From an uncultured Erwinia sp. (GTDB lineage Bacteria > Pseudomonadota > Gammaproteobacteria > Enterobacterales > Enterobacteriaceae): a stretch of 64,000 nt of DNA. The DNA lies in assembly GCA_913775305.1 (NCBI GenBank), contig CAJYIY010000077.1, positions 24,042 through 88,041 on the forward strand. Direction: 5' to 3'. The notes below the pieces were generated by a model, which saw nothing but the letters and a program-made list of their open reading frames with translations, ran no database searches and was not told the DNA's origin. Below, piece after piece: positions 54,242-64,000 of the stretch. Positions within the stretch are counted from its first letter, which is position 1. Every line of letters starts with the position of its first letter. Position numbers and translations under genes: made by a program.

Positions 54242-55549
54242 ATGATGCCTGCAGAACATGCCCGCCGCCTCAACCGGCAGGATTACAAAACCCTGTCACT
54301 GGCCGCTTTAGGCGGCGCGTTAGAGTTTTACGATTTCATCATCTTTGTTTTTTTTGCAGCGGCTATCGGCCAGCTCTTTTTTCCTGCTGATATCCCAGAA
54401 TGGCTGCGCCAGCTGCAAACCTTTGGCATTTTTGCGGCGGGCTATCTCGCCCGTCCGTTAGGTGGCCTGATCATGGCGCATTTCGGCGACAGTCAGGGTC
54501 GTAAAAAGATGTTCAGCCTGAGCATTCTGCTGATGGCGCTGCCCACGCTGGCGATGGGGCTGTTGCCCACTTACGCTTCAGTCGGCATTGCTGCACCGAT
54601 ACTGCTATTACTGCTGCGCGTTTTACAGGGTGCTGCCATTGGCGGTGAAGTGCCGGGCGCCTGGGTGTTTGTCGCTGAACATGTGCCGGAAAATCGGGTC
54701 GGTTTTGCCTGTGGCACGCTGACCTCAGGATTAACCTTCGGTATTTTGCTGGGTTCGCTGGTGGCCACGCTGATCGCCACCACCCTGAGTGCTCAGGCCG
54801 TGCTTGATATTGGCTGGCGCATCCCCTTCCTGCTGGGCGGCGGCTTTGGCCTGCTGGCGATGTATCTGCGCCGCTGGCTGCATGAAACGCCGGTTTTCAC
54901 TCAGATGAAACAGCGGAAAGCGCTGTCCGACGAGCTGCCGTTAAAAACCGTGGTGCTGCGGCACAAGCAGGCCGTGGTGGTTTCAATGCTGCTGACCTGG
55001 CTGCTGTCAGCCGGTATTGTGGTGGTATTGCTGATGGCGCCTGCGCTGCTGCAAAAACTGCACGGCCTGCCCGCCGCGATGACGCTGCAGGCCAACAGTC
55101 TGGCGACCGTGATGCTGATCATTGGCTGTATTATTGCCGGTGCGCTGGTCGATCGTATCGGGGCTTCCACCACGCTGATTATCGGCAGCCTGCTGCTGGC
55201 AATGTCGAGCTGGGCATTTTTCCATATTGCGGCCCAGGCACCGGCCTGGTTATTTATTGCCTACGCTATTGCCGGTTTATGCCTGGGGGCGGTGGGAGTG
55301 GTACCGTTTATCATGGTTCGAGCCTTCCCACCGGAAGTGCGCTTTAGCGGGATCTCATTCTCATACAATGTTGCCTACGCCATTTTTGGCGGCCTGACGC
55401 CAATCGCCCTGACTCTGATGTTGAAACTCTCGCCGATGGCACCGGCCTGGTACGTGTTGGCGCTGGCCGTGATGGGGTTGCTGGTGGGTTGCTGGCTGCG
55501 CGGAGAAGGCGCAAAGCAAACCCTGTTGCAGCAGGTCAGCCAGCAGTAA
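54242..55549 (+). CDS. MFS transporter, metabolite:H+ symporter (MHS) type
   Basis: The 435-residue protein has twelve predicted membrane segments. The MHS-family features are ALGGALEFYDFIIFVFFA at the first helix, ARPLGGLIMAHFGDSQGRKK as the loop 2-3 motif, and LRVLQGAAIGGEVPGAWVFV in helix 4. Relatives import proline/betaine, shikimate, citrate or other organic acids; the substrate cannot be told from sequence. It occupies the mog-dnaK interval where E. coli has satP (yaaH) and neighbours. The start has two adjacent ATGs and no strong SD. Confidence 0.85.
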   Translation: MMPAEHARRLNRQDYKTLSLAALGGALEFYDFIIFVFFAAAIGQLFFPADIPEWLRQLQTFGIFAAGYLARPLGGLIMAHFGDSQGRKKMFSLSILLMALPTLAMGLLPTYASVGIAAPILLLLLRVLQGAAIGGEVPGAWVFVAEHVPENRVGFACGTLTSGLTFGILLGSLVATLIATTLSAQAVLDIGWRIPFLLGGGFGLLAMYLRRWLHETPVFTQMKQRKALSDELPLKTVVLRHKQAVVVSMLLTWLLSAGIVVVLLMAPALLQKLHGLPAAMTLQANSLATVMLIIGCIIAGALVDRIGASTTLIIGSLLLAMSSWAFFHIAAQAPAWLFIAYAIAGLCLGAVGVVPFIMVRAFPPEVRFSGISFSYNVAYAIFGGLTPIALTLMLKLSPMAPAWYVLALAVMGLLVGCWLRGEGAKQTLLQQVSQQ

Positions 55550-55635
55550 GCTCGGTGAGGGCGACGGAAAACGGGTCAGCTCAGGCTGGCCCGTCATATT
55601 TTTATGGCAAAGTGAAAATTTTTTTTAGTTTGCCC

Positions 55636-55661
55636 CTTGATGCGGCGTCGCCCGGCCCCAT
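55636..55661 (+). promoter_or_regulatory. Sigma-32 heat-shock promoter of dnaK
   Basis: CTTGATG (55636-55642) and CCCCAT (55656-55661), 13 bases apart, match the E. coli dnaK P1 promoter elements exactly in sequence and spacing. Transcription should start about 120 bases before dnaK. Confidence 0.88.
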
Positions 55662-55788
55662 CTTACTTGTCATCCGAGGCGACGAACCTGGAAAAAAAAG
55701 CGCAGGGCGAGCAGTTGAAACTGTAAAAAATGCCCGCATTAAAGGTTCATAACCTGATTTGACACAAATTTAAGTGGGAGATGTTTAG

Positions 55789-57696
55789 ATGGGCAAAATT
55801 ATTGGTATTGACCTGGGTACAACTAACTCTTGTGTTGCCATCATGGATGGCGGCAAGGCGCGTGTACTGGAAAATGCAGAAGGCGACCGTACTACGCCAT
55901 CGATCATTGCTTACACTCAGGATGGTGAGACCCTGGTAGGCCAGCCGGCTAAACGTCAGGCTGTGACCAACCCGCAGAACACCCTGTTCGCGATCAAGCG
56001 CCTGATTGGCCGTCGCTTCCAGGATGAAGAAGTTCAGCGTGATATCAAAATCATGCCGTTCAAAATCATCGGCTCTGACAACGGTGACGCGTGGCTGGAC
56101 GTGAAAGGCCAGAAAATTGCACCACCGCAGATTTCAGCGGAAGTGCTGAAAAAAATGAAGAAAACGGCGGAAGACTATCTGGGTGAGCCAGTGACCGAAG
56201 CGGTCATCACCGTACCGGCTTACTTCAACGATGCGCAGCGTCAGGCAACAAAAGATGCGGGCCGTATCGCCGGTCTGGAAGTCAAGCGTATTATCAACGA
56301 ACCGACCGCAGCGGCACTGGCCTACGGTCTGGATAAAGGTCAGGGCAACCGCACCATCGCGGTATACGACCTGGGTGGTGGTACCTTCGATATCTCCATC
56401 ATCGAAATCGATGAAGTTGATGGCGAAAAAACCTTCGAAGTGCTGGCAACCAACGGTGATACTCACCTGGGTGGTGAAGACTTCGACAGCCGTATGATTA
56501 ACTACCTGGTGGGTGAGTTTAAGAAAGATCAGGGTATCGATCTGCACAACGACCCGCTGGCCATGCAGCGTCTGAAAGAAGCCGCTGAAAAAGCGAAGAT
56601 TGAACTGTCTTCTGCTCAGCAGACGGATGTGAACCTGCCGTACATCACTGCGGATGCGACGGGTCCTAAGCACCTGAACATCAAGGTGACCCGTGCAAAA
56701 CTGGAATCACTGGTTGAAGATCTGGTCGCGCGTTCTATCGAGCCGCTGAAGGTTGCGCTGCAGGATGCTGGCCTGTCCGTTTCCGATATCAACGACGTTA
56801 TCCTGGTCGGCGGTCAGACCCGTATGCCAATGGTTCAGGCTAAAGTGGCTGAGTTCTTCGGCAAAGAGCCGCGTAAAGACGTGAACCCGGATGAAGCGGT
56901 AGCGGTCGGTGCTGCGGTTCAGGGTGGCGTGCTGGCCGGTGAAGTTAAAGACGTTCTGCTGCTGGACGTTACCCCGCTGTCGCTGGGTATCGAAACCATG
57001 GGCGGCGTGATGACTTCGCTGATTGCCAAGAACACCACGATTCCAACCAAGCACAGCCAGGTGTTCTCGACTGCAGAAGATAACCAGTCTGCCGTGACCA
57101 TCCACGTTGTGCAGGGTGAACGTAAACGCGCGGCGGACAACAAGTCCCTGGGCCAGTTCAACCTCGACGGTATCCAGGCGGCACCACGCGGCATGCCGCA
57201 GATCGAAGTGACTTTCGACATTGATGCCGACGGTATTCTGCACGTTTCCGCGAAAGACAAAAACAGCGGCAAAGAGCAGAAGATCACCATCAAGGCCTCT
57301 TCCGGTCTGAACGACGAAGAGATCGAAAAAATGGTGCGCGATGCTGAAGCTAACGCCGAGTCTGACCGTAAGTTCGAAGAGCTGGTGCAGACCCGTAACC
57401 AGGGTGACCAGGTTGCGCACAGCACCCGTAAGCAGCTGACCGATGCCGGCGATCAACTGCCAGCAGACGTGAAAGCGCCAATCGAAGCGGCTCTGGCCGA
57501 GCTGGACACCGCGCTGAAAGGCGAAGACAAAGCTGAGATTGAAGCGAAAATCCAGGCGCTGATGGAAGTATCCGGCAAGCTGATGGAATTTGCACAGCAG
57601 CAGCAGGCCGCTGGTGGCGCAGCTGAAGCCGCCGAAGGCAAAAAAGATGACGACGTTGTTGACGCCGAATTCGAAGAAGTTAAAGACAAGAAATAA
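55789..57696 (+). CDS. dnaK: Molecular chaperone DnaK (Hsp70)
   Basis: DnaK binds and releases unfolded proteins in an ATP-dependent cycle with DnaJ and GrpE. The 635-residue protein (638 in E. coli) has the ATPase signatures [32 protein letters not shown] and [14 protein letters not shown], the linker [15 protein letters not shown], and the C-terminal [10 protein letters not shown] sigma-32 promoter lies upstream and dnaJ follows. The long antisense frames opposite it are codon-usage shadows. Confidence 0.99.
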   Translation: MGKIIGIDLGTTNSCVAIMDGGKARVLENAEGDRTTPSIIAYTQDGETLVGQPAKRQAVTNPQNTLFAIKRLIGRRFQDEEVQRDIKIMPFKIIGSDNGDAWLDVKGQKIAPPQISAEVLKKMKKTAEDYLGEPVTEAVITVPAYFNDAQRQATKDAGRIAGLEVKRIINEPTAAALAYGLDKGQGNRTIAVYDLGGGTFDISIIEIDEVDGEKTFEVLATNGDTHLGGEDFDSRMINYLVGEFKKDQGIDLHNDPLAMQRLKEAAEKAKIELSSAQQTDVNLPYITADATGPKHLNIKVTRAKLESLVEDLVARSIEPLKVALQDAGLSVSDINDVILVGGQTRMPMVQAKVAEFFGKEPRKDVNPDEAVAVGAAVQGGVLAGEVKDVLLLDVTPLSLGIETMGGVMTSLIAKNTTIPTKHSQVFSTAEDNQSAVTIHVVQGERKRAADNKSLGQFNLDGIQAAPRGMPQIEVTFDIDADGILHVSAKDKNSGKEQKITIKASSGLNDEEIEKMVRDAEANAESDRKFEELVQTRNQGDQVAHSTRKQLTDAGDQLPADVKAPIEAALAELDTALKGEDKAEIEAKIQALMEVSGKLMEFAQQQQAAGGAAEAAEGKKDDDVVDAEFEEVKDKK

Positions 57697-57745
57697 TCGC
57701 CCTTGAGCGGGCATGATGCTCCCCGGTGGGGCATCGTATTAACCA

Positions 57746-57777
57746 GCACGGGCGTGGAGATATCTCCCCGCCCGTGC
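57746..57777 (+). other. Stem-loop in the dnaK-dnaJ gap
   Basis: GCACGGGCG (57746-57754) pairs with CGCCCGTGC (57769-57777), and inside it GGAGATATCTCC is itself self-complementary. No T tract follows. A smaller hairpin (GATGC..GCATC, near 57715-57735) precedes it. They may stabilise dnaK message or lower dnaJ expression. Confidence 0.55.
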
Positions 57778-57805
57778 ACGCATGTTAAGGGCAGGATCAA
57801 TAACA

Positions 57806-58945
57806 ATGGCGAAGAAAGACTATTACGAGGTTTTAGGCGTTTCCAAATCGGCGGAAGAGCGTGAAATCAAAAAGGCTTATAAGCGTCTTGCGATGAAGTT
57901 CCACCCTGACCGCAACCAGGGCGATAAAGAAGCCGAAGGCAAATTCAAAGAGATCAAAGAAGCGTATGAAATTCTGACCGATGCGCAGAAACGTGCGGCT
58001 TACGATCAGTACGGTCATGCAGCCTTTGAACAAGGTGGAATGGGCGGTGGCGGCGGTGGTTTCAGCGGCGGCGGTGCAGATTTTAGCGATATCTTTGGCG
58101 ACGTATTCGGCGATATTTTCGGCGGAGGCCGCCGTCAGCAGCGCGCCGCGCGTGGTGCTGATTTGCGCTATAACATGGAGCTGACGCTGGAAGAAGCGGT
58201 ACGCGGCGTGACCAAAGAGATCCGCATTCCTACGCTGGAAGAGTGCGAAGTTTGCCACGGCAGCGGTGCCAAAGCGGGAACCAAACCGCAGACCTGTCCA
58301 ACCTGTCACGGTGCAGGCCAGGTACAGATGCGTCAGGGCTTCTTTACCGTTCAGCAGGCGTGTCCGACCTGTCACGGTCGCGGTACGGTGATCAAAGATC
58401 CGTGCAATGCCTGTCATGGCCATGGCCGCGTAGAGAAGACGAAAACACTGTCGGTGAAAATTCCGGCGGGTGTGGACAGCGGCGATCGTATTCGCCTGAG
58501 TGGTGAAGGTGAGGCCGGTGAGCATGGCGCACCGGCGGGCGATCTCTATGTTCAGGTTCAGGTGAAAAAACACCGTATCTTCGAACGTGAAGAGAATAAC
58601 CTGTACTGTGAAGTGCCGATTAACTTTGCGATGGCGGCACTGGGTGGCGAGATTGAAGTGCCTACCCTTGATGGCCGCGTGAAGCTGAAAGTGCCTGCCG
58701 AAACGCAGACCGGTAAGCTGTTCCGCATGCGCGGTAAAGGTGTGAAATCCGTTCGCGGTGGCGCACAGGGCGATTTACTGTGCCGTGTTGTGGTTGAAAC
58801 TCCGGTGAGCCTGAGTGACAAGCAGAAAGCGCTGCTGCGCGAGCTGGAAGAGAGCTTCGGTGGTCCGAGCGGCGATCAGAACAGCCCACGCTCCAAGAGC
58901 TTCTTTGACGGCGTGAAAAAGTTCTTCGACGATCTGACCCGATAA
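57806..58945 (+). CDS. dnaJ: Co-chaperone DnaJ (Hsp40)
   Basis: DnaJ delivers clients to DnaK and stimulates its ATPase. The 379-residue protein (376 in E. coli) has the J domain with the HPD motif ([10 protein letters not shown]), a Gly/Phe-rich region (residues about 75-105), four CxxCxGxG zinc-binding repeats ([32 protein letters not shown]) and the C-terminal substrate domains. The ATG at 57806 ([12 protein letters not shown]) is the family start; an upstream in-frame start at 57782 is rejected. Confidence 0.98.
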   Translation: MAKKDYYEVLGVSKSAEEREIKKAYKRLAMKFHPDRNQGDKEAEGKFKEIKEAYEILTDAQKRAAYDQYGHAAFEQGGMGGGGGGFSGGGADFSDIFGDVFGDIFGGGRRQQRAARGADLRYNMELTLEEAVRGVTKEIRIPTLEECEVCHGSGAKAGTKPQTCPTCHGAGQVQMRQGFFTVQQACPTCHGRGTVIKDPCNACHGHGRVEKTKTLSVKIPAGVDSGDRIRLSGEGEAGEHGAPAGDLYVQVQVKKHRIFEREENNLYCEVPINFAMAALGGEIEVPTLDGRVKLKVPAETQTGKLFRMRGKGVKSVRGGAQGDLLCRVVVETPVSLSDKQKALLRELEESFGGPSGDQNSPRSKSFFDGVKKFFDDLTR

Positions 58946-58972
58946 TCTGTTCTGTCATTGCAGTGTCATTCG

Positions 58973-59004
58973 ATGGGCGTTCTCAAACGAGACCGCCCAT
59001 TTTC
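58973..59004 (+). terminator. Terminator after dnaJ
   Basis: ATGGGCGTTCTC (58973-58984) pairs with GAGACCGCCCAT (58989-59000) with one mismatch around AAAC and is followed by TTTCTTT. Confidence 0.8.
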
Positions 59005-59200
59005 TTTATCGGCTTCCCTCGGCCCGTTTCCTTTTGACTCACCCTTGCGCGGCTTCCGGAATGGTCCGGACTCATTGCAGTGACTGTTCATACTTCGGAA
59101 ATCCCGACTGTTTAACCATCTATAATCTGTTTTTTACGAAGGGTTAAAGCGAGTATGCTGTGACTTTCTTAAATCCAAACTCGAATCAATGGAATCTTCG

Positions 59201-60361
59201 ATGAAAACAGCTCTTAAGCGTCTGCTTAACAATGACGCCACCGGCGGGGTGGTTCTGATCGTAGCGGCTGCGGTCGCTATGTTTCTGGCGAATTACAGTG
59301 CCACGCAGCAGGGCTACCAGGCGCTGCTGGCGATGCCGGTGCAGTTCCGCTTTGGTGAACTCGCTATCAACAAAGACCTGCTGCTGTGGATTAATGATGC
59401 GTTGATGGCGCTGTTCTTCCTGCTGATTGGTCTTGAGGTGAAGCGCGAGCTGATTGCGGGTTCACTGAACAGCCGCGAGCGGGCGATGTTTCCGCTGATT
59501 GCCGCGCTGGGCGGCATGCTGGCTCCGGCATTGATCTTTACCGCCTTTAACCACAGCGATCCGCTGGCGATCCACGGCTGGGCGATCCCCACCGCCACGG
59601 ATATTGCTTTTGCGCTGGGGATCCTGGCACTGCTCGGCAGTCGGGTGCCCGTGCAGTTGAAAATGTTTCTGATGGCGCTGGCAGTGATTGACGATCTTGG
59701 GGCGATAGTGATTATCGCTTTCTTCTACACCAGCGACCTCTCTCTGGTGTCGCTGAGCGTGGCGGCTGCCTCTGTCGTGGCGCTGGCGCTGTTGAATCTG
59801 TGTGGGGTGCGTAAAACCTCCCTGTATCTGCTGGTCGGGATGGTGCTGTGGGTGGCTGTGCTCAAATCCGGCGTTCACGCCACGCTGGCCGGAGTGATCG
59901 TCGGGTTCTTTATCCCGCTGAAGGAAAAGGATGGCGTTTCACCCTCGATTGATTTGGCGCACGGATTACAGCCGTGGGTCAGCTGGCTCATCCTGCCGCT
60001 GTTTGCCTTTGCCAATGCCGGCGTCTCGCTGAGCGGTGTCTCGCTGAACGGCCTGTTCTCCGCCGTACCGCTGGGCATTATTCTGGGCCTGTTTATCGGC
60101 AAACCGCTGGGGATTACGCTGATCTGCTGGCTGTCGGTGAAGCTGAAAATTGCGGCTCTGCCGGAGCGGACCCGCATGGTCGATATTGCTGCGGTAGGGG
60201 TGCTGTGCGGGATCGGCTTTACCATGTCGATTTTTATCGCCTCACTGGCCTTTGATGCGCAGCATGAAGAGATGGTCACACTGGCGAAATTGGGCATTCT
60301 GGCCGGTTCGGTGGTGTCCGCCGTGGTGGGCTATCTGCTGCTGCGACTGAAGCTGAAATAA
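59201..60361 (+). CDS. nhaA: Na+/H+ antiporter NhaA
   Basis: NhaA exports sodium in exchange for protons and supports growth at high salt and alkaline pH. The 386-residue protein (388 in E. coli) has about twelve membrane segments. The ion-binding Asp pair is in [13 protein letters not shown], and [11 protein letters not shown] and [17 protein letters not shown] are conserved. The ATG at 59201 ([16 protein letters not shown]) aligns with the E. coli start and has GGAA seven bases before it; an ATG at 59189 is possible. nhaR follows. Confidence 0.97.
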   Translation: MKTALKRLLNNDATGGVVLIVAAAVAMFLANYSATQQGYQALLAMPVQFRFGELAINKDLLLWINDALMALFFLLIGLEVKRELIAGSLNSRERAMFPLIAALGGMLAPALIFTAFNHSDPLAIHGWAIPTATDIAFALGILALLGSRVPVQLKMFLMALAVIDDLGAIVIIAFFYTSDLSLVSLSVAAASVVALALLNLCGVRKTSLYLLVGMVLWVAVLKSGVHATLAGVIVGFFIPLKEKDGVSPSIDLAHGLQPWVSWLILPLFAFANAGVSLSGVSLNGLFSAVPLGIILGLFIGKPLGITLICWLSVKLKIAALPERTRMVDIAAVGVLCGIGFTMSIFIASLAFDAQHEEMVTLAKLGILAGSVVSAVVGYLLLRLKLK

Positions 60362-60379
60362 CGTGTTGCGGAGGGTGAA

Positions 60380-61270
60380 ATGTCCCAGATGAACTTTAAC
60401 CACCTTTATTATTTCTGGCAGGTCTGTAAAACCGGCTCGGTGGTTAAAGCCGCTGAGGTGCTGAACCTGACGCCGCAGACGGTGACGGGCCAGTTAAAGG
60501 TGCTGGAGGATCGGTTACAGGGGCGCTTGTTTAAACGGCAGGGGCGGGGACTGGCGCCTTCCGAGCTGGGACAACTGGTTTTCCGCTACGCCGATCGCAT
60601 GTTTACCCTCAGCCAGGAAATGCTGGATATCGTCAACTACCGCAAGGAAGCCAGCCTGCTATTTGACGTTGGCGTAGCCGATGCGCTGTCCAAAAAACTG
60701 GTCAGCCAGATACTGGCCACCGCCGTGCAGGAAGCAGAGCCTATCCATCTGCGCTGCTTTGAGTCCACCCATGAGCTGCTGCTGGAGCAGCTCAGTGCGC
60801 ACAAGCTGGATATGATCCTCTCTGACTGCCCGGTGGACTCTTCGCAGCAGGCGGGGCTGTTTTCCGTTAAGCTGGGCGAATGCGGCGTCAGTTTCTGGTG
60901 TCACGATGCGCTCACCGACAGCCGTTTTCCGGCCTGCCTGACCGCGCATAATTTGCTGATTCCCGGCAGGCGCTCGATGCTGGGGCGCAGATTGCTCAAC
61001 TGGTTCCAGTCACAGAATCTGGACGTCACCATTCTCGGTGAGTTTGATGATGCGGCGTTAATGAAGGCCTTTGGTGCCGCTAACCGGGCCATTTTTGTGG
61101 CACCCACGCTGTACGGGACGGAGAGCTATTACGATGAGGGAATTGTCGAGCTGGGTCGACCAGAGGCAGTGGTGGAAGAGTACCACGTGATTTTTGCCGA
61201 ACGGATGATCCAGCACCCGGCGGTGCAGCGTATCTGCAATAAGGACTTCAGCGCGCTGTTTGCCGTCTGA
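60380..61270 (+). CDS. nhaR: Transcriptional activator NhaR (LysR family)
   Basis: NhaR activates nhaA in response to sodium. The 296-residue protein (301 in E. coli) has the helix-turn-helix at the N-terminus ([20 protein letters not shown]) and the highly conserved [16 protein letters not shown] and [18 protein letters not shown]. It begins 18 bases after nhaA and is probably co-transcribed. In K-12 insertion elements lie between nhaR and rpsT; here only a terminator does. Confidence 0.97.
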   Translation: MSQMNFNHLYYFWQVCKTGSVVKAAEVLNLTPQTVTGQLKVLEDRLQGRLFKRQGRGLAPSELGQLVFRYADRMFTLSQEMLDIVNYRKEASLLFDVGVADALSKKLVSQILATAVQEAEPIHLRCFESTHELLLEQLSAHKLDMILSDCPVDSSQQAGLFSVKLGECGVSFWCHDALTDSRFPACLTAHNLLIPGRRSMLGRRLLNWFQSQNLDVTILGEFDDAALMKAFGAANRAIFVAPTLYGTESYYDEGIVELGRPEAVVEEYHVIFAERMIQHPAVQRICNKDFSALFAV

Positions 61271-61283
61271 CTGGCATAAAAAA

Positions 61284-61304
61284 ACCGCCGTTAGGCGGTC
61301 TTTT
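61284..61304. terminator. Bidirectional terminator between nhaR and rpsT
   Basis: ACCGCC (61284-61289) pairs with GGCGGT (61294-61299) around GTTA, with an A run on the left and CTTTTT on the right, so it can serve both converging genes. Confidence 0.85.
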
Positions 61305-61327
61305 TAACGCGGATTAACAAGCAGGCA

Positions 61328-61591
61328 TTATGCCAGGTTGTTGATCTGTGCAGTCAGGTTTGCTTTATGACGAGCAGCCTTGTTTTTGTGGATCAGGCCT
61401 TTAGCTGCCTGGCGGTCCACGATAGGTTGCATTTCATTGAATGCAGCCTGTGCAGCGGCTTTATCGCCAGTAGCGATAGCTGCGTATACTTTCTTAACAA
61501 AGGTACGCATCATTGAACGACGGCTAGCGTTGTGCTTACGACGCTTCTCAGACGTTACGGCGCGTTTCTTAGCTGATTTGATATTAGCCAA
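61328..61591 (-). CDS. rpsT: Ribosomal protein S20
   Basis: S20 is a primary 16S rRNA-binding protein of the small subunit. The 87 residues equal E. coli and are very basic ([38 protein letters not shown]). The start codon is TTG (61589-61591 on the minus strand), as in E. coli, where the weak UUG start takes part in S20 feedback control. Confidence 0.98.
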   Translation of the reverse strand: MANIKSAKKRAVTSEKRRKHNASRRSMMRTFVKKVYAAIATGDKAAAQAAFNEMQPIVDRQAAKGLIHKNKAARHKANLTAQINNLA

Positions 61592-61637
61592 GGTCCAACT
61601 CCCAAATAGTTCTATGAGGACAATTCAAAGGCCGAGG

Positions 61638-61666
61638 AATATGCCCTTTATGCCTTCGGTTGTCAA
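61638..61666 (-). promoter_or_regulatory. Promoter for rpsT
   Basis: On the minus strand a perfect -35 TTGACA (61661-61666) and a -10 CATATT (61638-61643) are separated by 17 bases. They lie about 50-75 bases before the rpsT start and probably correspond to E. coli rpsT P2. Confidence 0.65.
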
Positions 61667-61851
61667 TGGATTTGTGCAAATAAGCGCCGATGAAACATTG
61701 GCACTTGGTTACGTTTCGATGGCGCAAGATTCTACCAGCTTCAGTCTGGCGAATACAGCTTATTCACAAGAAAAAATATAATCCCATGGCCAGCGAGTAC
61801 CATATCAGAATGGAATAGCAGTAAGAAAGCGCGAAAGCCCGCAATCGCGGG

Positions 61852-61880
61852 TTAACCTTCATCGCTGTACAAGGTATAAT
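61852..61880 (+). promoter_or_regulatory. Candidate promoter for ribF
   Basis: A perfect TATAAT (61875-61880) lies 17 bases after TTAACC (61852-61857), ending 29 bases before ribF. The remaining gap between rpsT and ribF (61592-61909) holds only the rpsT leader and its promoters. Confidence 0.6.
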
Positions 61881-61909
61881 CCGCCGATTTCCACAAGATT
61901 GAGCCGGCC

Positions 61910-62848
61910 ATGAAGTTTATCCGCGGTATACACAACCTGAGAGAGCAGCATCGCGGCTGCGTACTGGCTATCGGTAATTTCGATGGCGTACACCGCGGTC
62001 ATCAGGCGCTGCTCGCGCGCCTGTGCGAAGAAGGGCGTCAGCGCAATCTGCCGGTCATGGTGATGCTGTTTGAGCCCCAGCCGCTGGAGCTGTTCGCGGC
62101 GGATGGCGCCCCGGCGCGGCTGACCCGCCTGCGTGAAAAAGTCAGTTACCTTCAGCAGGCGGGTATTGATTACGTGCTGTGCGTGCGCTTCGATCGACGT
62201 TTTGCTGCGCATACGGCGCAAAGCTTTATCGCCGATCTGCTGGTTGAAAAGCTGGGCGTGCAGTTCCTTGTCGTCGGTGATGATTTCCGCTTTGGCGCTG
62301 GTCGGCAGGGCGATTTCCTGTTATTACAGAAGGCTGGCATCGAATATGGTTTTGATGTCATCAGCACCCAGACATTTTGCGATAATGGCAAACGTATCAG
62401 CAGCACGGCGGTACGCCAGGCACTGGCAGAGGACGATCTGTCGCAGGCAGCCGTTTTGCTGGGGCATCCCTTCAGCATTTCCGGTCGTGTGGTCCATGGC
62501 GATGCGCTGGGTCGGACTATCGGCTTCCCCACCGCCAACCTGCCGCTGCGCCGTACCGTTTCCCCGGTGAAAGGGGTTTATGCCGTTGAGGTGCTGGGCC
62601 TGGGCGATCGTCCGCTGCCGGGCGTCGCCAATATTGGCACCCGGCCAACGGTAGCCGGGCTGCGTCAGCAGCTCGAAGTGCACCTGCTGGATGTCGCTAT
62701 CGATCTTTACGGACGCCATATTGACGTGGTGCTACGTAAAAAAATTCGCAACGAGCAGCGCTTTGCCTCGCTCGATGCACTGAAAGAGCAAATTGCTAAA
62801 GATGTGGTGACTGCCCGCGACTTTTTCGGGCTAAAGACACCGGTTTAA
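61910..62848 (+). CDS. ribF: Bifunctional riboflavin kinase / FAD synthetase
   Basis: RibF phosphorylates riboflavin to FMN and adenylates it to FAD. The 312-residue protein (313 in E. coli) has the N-terminal nucleotidyltransferase domain with [17 protein letters not shown] and [10 protein letters not shown], and the C-terminal kinase domain with [20 protein letters not shown]. It is followed after 35 bases by ileS, the usual enteric order (ribF-ileS-lspA), and is probably co-transcribed with it. Confidence 0.97.
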   Translation: MKFIRGIHNLREQHRGCVLAIGNFDGVHRGHQALLARLCEEGRQRNLPVMVMLFEPQPLELFAADGAPARLTRLREKVSYLQQAGIDYVLCVRFDRRFAAHTAQSFIADLLVEKLGVQFLVVGDDFRFGAGRQGDFLLLQKAGIEYGFDVISTQTFCDNGKRISSTAVRQALAEDDLSQAAVLLGHPFSISGRVVHGDALGRTIGFPTANLPLRRTVSPVKGVYAVEVLGLGDRPLPGVANIGTRPTVAGLRQQLEVHLLDVAIDLYGRHIDVVLRKKIRNEQRFASLDALKEQIAKDVVTARDFFGLKTPV

Positions 62849-62883
62849 ACAGAACAGAAGCGAAATACGGAATCGAGAATCTG

Positions 62884-64000
62884 ATGAGTGACTATAAATC
62901 AACCCTGAATTTGCCGGAAACGGGGTTCCCGATGCGTGGCGATCTGGCCAAACGCGAACCGGGAATGCTGCAACGTTGGTATGATGACAAACTGTACAGC
63001 ATCATCCGCGAAGCCAAAAAAGGGAAAAAAACCTTTATCCTTCATGATGGCCCTCCCTATGCGAACGGCAGCATTCATATTGGTCACTCCGTTAACAAGA
63101 TTCTGAAAGACATTATCGTCAAGTCGAAAGGCATGGCGGGTTACGATTCGCCGTACGTTCCGGGCTGGGACTGCCACGGTCTGCCTATCGAGCATAAAGT
63201 TGAGCAGATGATTGGCAAACCGGGCGAAAAAGTCACCCCGGCTGAGTTCCGTGCAGCCTGCCGTGAATATGCTGCCGAGCAGGTCGAAGGGCAGAAAGCT
63301 GACTTTATTCGCCTTGGCGTGCTGGGTGACTGGGATCGCCCATACCTGACGATGAACTTCAAAACCGAAGCCAATATCATCCGCGCACTCGGCAAAATCA
63401 TCGGTAATGGCCACCTGCACAAAGGCGCTAAGCCGGTGCACTGGTGCCTGGACTGCCGCTCTGCGCTGGCGGAAGCCGAAGTGGAGTATTATGACAAAAC
63501 TTCGCCATCCATCGACGTGATGTTTAACGCGCTGGATGCCGATGCCGTGCGCGCGAAGTTTGGCGTCACTGCTTCACAAGGCCCGGTTTCACTGGTCATC
63601 TGGACCACCACCCCGTGGACCATGCCGGCTAACCGCGGCATCTCGCTGCATCCGGAATTTGAGTATCAGCTGGTGCAGATCGAAGGCCGCAGCCTGATTC
63701 TGGCGAAAGAGCTGGTGGAGAGCGTGATGAAACGCGCGGGCGTCACCGAGTGGACCGTGCTGGGCGAATGCAAAGGTGAAGCGCTGGAGCTGGCGCTGTT
63801 CCAGCATCCGTTCATTGAGCAGATTCAGTCGAAAGTTGTTCTGGGTGAGCACGTTACGCTGGAAGCCGGTACCGGTGCCGTCCATACCGCACCAGGCCAC
63901 GGTCCGGATGACTATGTGATCGGTCAGAAGTACGGTCTGGAAACCGCTAACCCGGTCGGCCCGGACGGCCGCTATCTGCCCGGTACCTATCCAACGCTGG
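62884..64000 (+). CDS. ileS: Isoleucyl-tRNA synthetase, 3' end cut by the window edge
   Basis: IleS attaches isoleucine to its tRNA and edits mischarged valine. The window holds 372 of roughly 940 residues. The class I HIGH motif is at residues 65-68 ([11 protein letters not shown]), and HDGPPYANG and [13 protein letters not shown] are characteristic. The CP1 editing domain has begun ([32 protein letters not shown]). The KMSKS motif and the C-terminal zinc domain lie beyond the edge. Confidence 0.98.
   Translation, partial: MSDYKSTLNLPETGFPMRGDLAKREPGMLQRWYDDKLYSIIREAKKGKKTFILHDGPPYANGSIHIGHSVNKILKDIIVKSKGMAGYDSPYVPGWDCHGLPIEHKVEQMIGKPGEKVTPAEFRAACREYAAEQVEGQKADFIRLGVLGDWDRPYLTMNFKTEANIIRALGKIIGNGHLHKGAKPVHWCLDCRSALAEAEVEYYDKTSPSIDVMFNALDADAVRAKFGVTASQGPVSLVIWTTTPWTMPANRGISLHPEFEYQLVQIEGRSLILAKELVESVMKRAGVTEWTVLGECKGEALELALFQHPFIEQIQSKVVLGEHVTLEAGTGAVHTAPGHGPDDYVIGQKYGLETANPVGPDGRYLPGTYPTL

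Noticed and set aside
1..64000. CRISPR arrays, tRNA or rRNA genes, prophage and insertion sequences
   Set aside because: No spaced direct repeats, no cloverleaf or rRNA segments, and no transposase or phage genes were recognised while reading the window.

Overview
The window is a chromosomal segment of a gammaproteobacterium of the Enterobacterales. Protein identities and gene order point to a member of the Erwinia/Pantoea group rather than Escherichia. The backbone follows the E. coli order across the top of its map: prfC, osmY, ytjA, yjjU, yjjV, deoCABD, ytjB, serB, radA, nadR, ettA, slt, trpR, yjjX, gpmB, rob, creA, arcA, yjtD, thrLABC, yaaA, talB, mog, dnaKJ, nhaAR, rpsT, ribF, ileS. The two end genes, yghU on the left and ileS on the right, are cut by the window edges.

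Layout. From 1 to 6.3 kb there is a glutathione-dependent oxidoreductase (yghU), a Tag-family DNA glycosylase, release factor 3, periplasmic OsmY, a small membrane protein and the yjjUV pair. From 6.3 to 11 kb lies the deo nucleoside catabolism operon, with two DeoR-type operators and CRP-like half-sites upstream. From 11 to 15.6 kb are ytjB, serB, radA and nadR. The accessory DNA flanks ettA. Between nadR and ettA (15.6-22.3 kb) are an oxidoreductase with a divergent LysR regulator and a two-partner secretion pair (tpsA-tpsB). Between ettA and slt (24.0-37.0 kb) are deoR and an eight-gene minus-strand operon for urea: allophanate hydrolase, urea carboxylase, a GntR regulator and the urea ABC transporter urtABCDE. 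No urease gene is present here. From 37 to 49.4 kb the backbone resumes with slt, trpR, yjjX, gpmB, rob, creA (without creBCD), arcA, yjtD and the attenuator-controlled thr operon.

Between thrC and yaaA (49.5-51.4 kb) is an AT-rich remnant of two minor fimbrial subunit genes. Each is interrupted by small indels at simple-sequence runs, one of them a run of twelve A directly after the start codon, and no chaperone or usher is nearby. From 51.4 kb to the end are yaaA, talB, mog, an MHS-type transporter, the sigma-32-controlled dnaKJ pair, nhaA/nhaR, rpsT with its conserved TTG start, ribF and the first part of ileS.

How the genes work together. The deo enzymes feed pentose phosphates to central metabolism and their repressor deoR is encoded about 18 kb away. 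The urea operon forms a complete import-carboxylation-hydrolysis route releasing ammonia and CO2. DnaK/DnaJ and NhaA/NhaR are stress modules. Most of the window is ordinary core genome. The items most worth a second look are the fimbrial remnant, the TPS pair with a terminator between its two genes, the urea operon, and a hairpin that covers the yjjU ribosome binding site.
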